Assembly (NCBI GenBank): GCA_030668425.1
Contig: DAOUTY010000089.1
Coordinates: 1-7,137 of the forward strand
From: Chloroflexota bacterium
Lineage (GTDB): Bacteria > Chloroflexota > Dehalococcoidia > SZUA-161
Direction: 5' to 3'
DNA: 7,137 bases
The notes under the pieces are model-generated. The model saw only the letters and a list, made by a program, of their open reading frames with translations. It was not told the origin of the DNA and searched no databases. A program made the translations under genes and the position numbers. Shown in pieces: positions 5,342 through 7,137 of this stretch (position 1 is the stretch's first letter; each line of letters starts with the position of its first letter).

Positions 5342-5983
5342 ATGTTTATTAGCGATGTAATGACATGCAACGTTATTACCATACCCAGTAGCACATCCCT
5401 CGCTGAAGCTAGAAGGATAATGGATGCCCACCGCATGCGCCGCTTGCCCGTGGTAGACAGAGGGAAACTAGTCGGCATAGTTACCCGCGATGCGCTCGAC
5501 AGGGCTGGCCCTTCCCAGCTCACCAGCTTCAGCATTCACGATATAACACGTCTATTGAACAAGCTTACAGTCAAGGGGGTCATGGTCAGGGACCTGGTAA
5601 CCGTCAGCCCTGATGCCACAGTAGAGGAAGCGGTGACTGTGGCTCAGGGAAAGAAAGTGGGAGCTCTGCTCGTGGTAGATGATGGCAGGCTCGTGGGAAT
5701 AGCCACTACCAACGACTTCTTTTACCGGATACTGAACCCGATTCTAGGGATAGGAAAACCCGGCTCCCGGCTGGTGGTTCGCAACTGCCAGGGGACCAAG
5801 GACATCGAGAAAATAGTAGCCGCCGTCAACAAGCTCGGCCTGGAAGTAATAACAATGTTCATGGTTCCCGTCCCGGAGCGGGACTCAAATAGCTTTGTCG
5901 TCCATCTAAGCTCAGACGATCCAACACACCTGATCAGCGAATTGCAGCTGCTGGGCTTCACTGTCGAAAGAAGAGCGCGCTGA
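5342..5983 (+). CDS. CBS-domain pair protein with C-terminal ACT-like domain
   Basis: A 213-residue soluble protein, probably a ligand sensor. Two CBS motifs are plain: residues 1-56 (VMTCNVITIPSSTSLAEARRIM, then RRLPVVDRGKLVGIVTRD) and about 78-131 (VMVRDLVTVSPDATVEEAV, then GALLVVDDGRLVGIATTNDFF). Such pairs bind adenine nucleotides such as AMP, ATP or SAM. Residues ~141-213 (GSRLVVRN, DIEKIVAAVNKLGLEVITM, SFVVHLSSDDPTHLISELQLLGFTV) have the beta-alpha-beta pattern of an ACT-like domain, which often binds amino acids. This architecture is shared with AcuB-like proteins, but no acuA or acuC gene is nearby, so I do not use that name. It has its own promoter and ribosome site and is followed after 13 bp by the transglutaminase-like gene. 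No catalytic domain is present, so a regulatory role is inferred; its partner is unknown. Confidence 0.92.
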   Translation: MFISDVMTCNVITIPSSTSLAEARRIMDAHRMRRLPVVDRGKLVGIVTRDALDRAGPSQLTSFSIHDITRLLNKLTVKGVMVRDLVTVSPDATVEEAVTVAQGKKVGALLVVDDGRLVGIATTNDFFYRILNPILGIGKPGSRLVVRNCQGTKDIEKIVAAVNKLGLEVITMFMVPVPERDSNSFVVHLSSDDPTHLISELQLLGFTVERRAR

Positions 5984-5996
5984 TTTCTTCACGGCC

Positions 5997-6575
5997 ATGA
6001 GCGAGATTATCGAGGGAAAGTTCAGGGAGTGGACAGCGGGAAAAGATGCTGTGGAGGCGAGGGTAAGCATCTTCGAGAGGATAAGAGATATACCCTACGC
6101 TGCAATTCCTGAGATCGCCGATTCTGAAAGATATGCCGAAATACTCAGCCTCGGGAAGGGCTCATGCACACCAAAGCATTTGCTTCTCTGCGACATGTAT
6201 CAAAGACTCGGAATGCAGGTTCTATATGTCGTATATCCCTTCAGATGGGATGAGGTTGAAATAGAATATCCACGCCGGCTTCTAAGTCTGGCCCGAGAAC
6301 TCCCCACGAGTAATCACCTTGCCTGCAAGGTAGACATCAATGGGGAACTCGTTCTCGTCGACGCAACAATCGATCCCGGGCTCAAGAAACTGGGCCTCCC
6401 TGTGAATGAGGACTGGGACGGAACTGGCAACACGCTGCTCGCTATAGAACCCTGTGGCGAAGAGCAGCTATATCACCCCTCCGAGGCATCTCTTCTGACA
6501 TCGCAGCACGACGAGAGGATGCTCGCATTCTATAGCGAACTCAACCACTGGTTAGAAGTAGTGAGAGGGTCCTGA
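5997..6575 (+). CDS. Small cytoplasmic transglutaminase-like protein
   Basis: This 192-residue protein has the three signature blocks of the transglutaminase-like (papain-fold) superfamily: Cys57 in GKGSCTPKHLLLCDMYQRLGM, His107 in TSNHLACKVDINGE and Asp122 in LVLVDATIDPG, giving a likely Cys-His-Asp triad. Members act as peptidases, amidases or cross-linking enzymes; the substrate here is unknown. There is no signal peptide or membrane segment, so it should work in the cytoplasm, unlike many bacterial members, which are exported or membrane-bound. The part after the Asp block (VNEDWDGTGNTLLAIEP) closes the fold, and the last ~35 residues look helical. It begins 13 bp after the CBS-ACT stop; no clear Shine-Dalgarno site precedes its ATG, so translation may depend on coupling to the upstream gene. 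No AUG lies in frame between residues 1 and 67, which supports this start. Confidence 0.85.
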   Translation: MSEIIEGKFREWTAGKDAVEARVSIFERIRDIPYAAIPEIADSERYAEILSLGKGSCTPKHLLLCDMYQRLGMQVLYVVYPFRWDEVEIEYPRRLLSLARELPTSNHLACKVDINGELVLVDATIDPGLKKLGLPVNEDWDGTGNTLLAIEPCGEEQLYHPSEASLLTSQHDERMLAFYSELNHWLEVVRGS

Positions 6576-6616
6576 ACCACATCGGGCCAGGCGCGCAAAG
6601 CCGTAGAGATTCAATA

Positions 6617-7137
6617 CTATACCAGATAGACGCTGTCATAAAAGCTCGCCGAGATCTCCTCGAAGTTCTCCCGGTAATACTTCAAGGCATCGGGCAAATA
6701 ATCTACGATGTCCTGTGCTGTAATACCGTCCTCACCTTTGTCAGCGGCTGCCAAATCCCCCGAGAATCCATGCATGAAAACGCCCACTCTCGTAGCCTCC
6801 TCAATGGGTAATCCCATCCCATACATTGCTGCGATCGCACCGGTGAGCGCATCCCCACTCCCAGCCGTAGCCATTCCCGGGTTCCCGCTAGTGTTAATGT
6901 ACACCTTCTCATCCGGGCAGCCTATCAACGAGTGCGCACCCTTCAGCACAACAATTGCGTTCAGCTCCCTGGCGGTACTCTGAAGCACGTTTATCCTATC
7001 CTTGTTTACCTCGCTTACTCCCATCTTGGTGATACGAGACATCTCGCCGATGTGCGGCGTTAGTATAGTCGGTGCTTTCCTTCCTCTGATAAGCTCTACC
7101 TCTGCAGCGATTGCGGTAAGTCCATCGCCATCTATGA
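6617..7137 (-). CDS. nnrD: ADP/ATP-dependent NAD(P)H-hydrate dehydratase (partial, C-terminal part)
   Basis: This enzyme dehydrates (S)-NAD(P)HX back to NAD(P)H using ADP (or ATP), repairing a damaged cofactor in the cytoplasm. 172 residues are visible and the frame is open to the right edge, so the N-terminal part is missing; an ATG at 7040-7042 is internal, because family sequence continues upstream of it. Motifs in order: IDGDGLTAIA (substrate-side Asp region), TILTPHIGEMSRI, IVVLKGAHSLI, NTSGNPGMATAGSGDALTGAIAAM (nucleotide-binding loop and the conserved Asp of GSGD) and FMHGFSGDLAA with DIVDYLPDAL near the end. The fold is that of ribokinase-like kinases. Whether it is a stand-alone NnrD or the C-terminal half of a bifunctional Nnr with an epimerase cannot be seen. 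It is convergent with the transglutaminase-like gene across 41 bp. Confidence 0.95.
   Translation of the reverse strand, partial: IDGDGLTAIAAEVELIRGRKAPTILTPHIGEMSRITKMGVSEVNKDRINVLQSTARELNAIVVLKGAHSLIGCPDEKVYINTSGNPGMATAGSGDALTGAIAAMYGMGLPIEEATRVGVFMHGFSGDLAAADKGEDGITAQDIVDYLPDALKYYRENFEEISASFYDSVYLV

Noticed and set aside
6576..6616. Bidirectional terminator between the convergent transglutaminase-like and dehydratase genes
   Set aside because: The 41-bp gap has no clear stem with a T-tract on either strand.
7040..7042. ATG as the start of a complete 141-aa NAD(P)H-hydrate dehydratase
   Set aside because: The same frame upstream encodes IDGDGLTAIA and TILTPHIGE, conserved blocks of the family, so the gene continues past the right edge.

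Overview
This window holds ten protein-coding genes on both strands and no RNA gene, CRISPR array, intact mobile element or origin that I can see. It looks bacterial: genes are tightly packed, ribosome sites match the anti-Shine-Dalgarno well (3617-3626), and there is a textbook sigma-70-type promoter (TTGACA, 17-bp spacer, TAGAAT) at 5247-5275. Base composition is moderate in GC. The gene set (AmmeMemoRadiSam protein B, a DUF89 phosphatase, a ComB-like phosphatase, CBS-ACT, NAD(P)H-hydrate dehydratase) fits an anaerobic environmental lineage such as Dehalococcoidia (Chloroflexota). That placement is only an impression from recalled family distributions.

Layout. 1-436 (-) is the N-terminal third of a zinc-dependent medium-chain alcohol dehydrogenase that runs off the left edge. 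566-3399 (-) is a four-gene same-strand run, read from right to left: a DUF89/ARMT1-like metal-dependent phosphatase, a MEMO-domain protein (AmmeMemoRadiSam protein B) with an extra PqqD-like N-terminal domain, a DUF167/YggU protein, and an unrecognised 112-aa protein. Only 6 bp separate the first two. 3400-3629 is a 230-bp divergent spacer with a possible remnant of a dispersed repeat. 3630-4313 (+) encodes a membrane-anchored fusion: a DUF4389-like segment followed by a NucS-like PD-(D/E)XK fold whose catalytic E and K are replaced by Q and R. 4314-4390 is a convergent spacer with two overlapping perfect palindromes.

4391-5158/5194 (-) is a ComB-like 2-phosphosulfolactate phosphatase. It is divergent from a two-gene + strand operon: a CBS-CBS-ACT protein (5342-5983) and, 13 bp on, a small cytoplasmic transglutaminase-like protein (5997-6575). 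The 141-bp divergent spacer carries the promoter, three TCGAAT copies and a dyad over the -10. 6617-7137 (-) is the C-terminal part of an ADP/ATP-dependent NAD(P)H-hydrate dehydratase, cut by the right edge.

Two metabolite-repair or phosphatase families (DUF89, Nnr) and ComB suggest small-molecule housekeeping, but I see no single pathway joining all loci. The points most worth a second look are the membrane-tethered, catalytically substituted nuclease-like fusion at 3630-4313 and the PqqD-like/MEMO fusion paired with DUF89 at 1324-3399.
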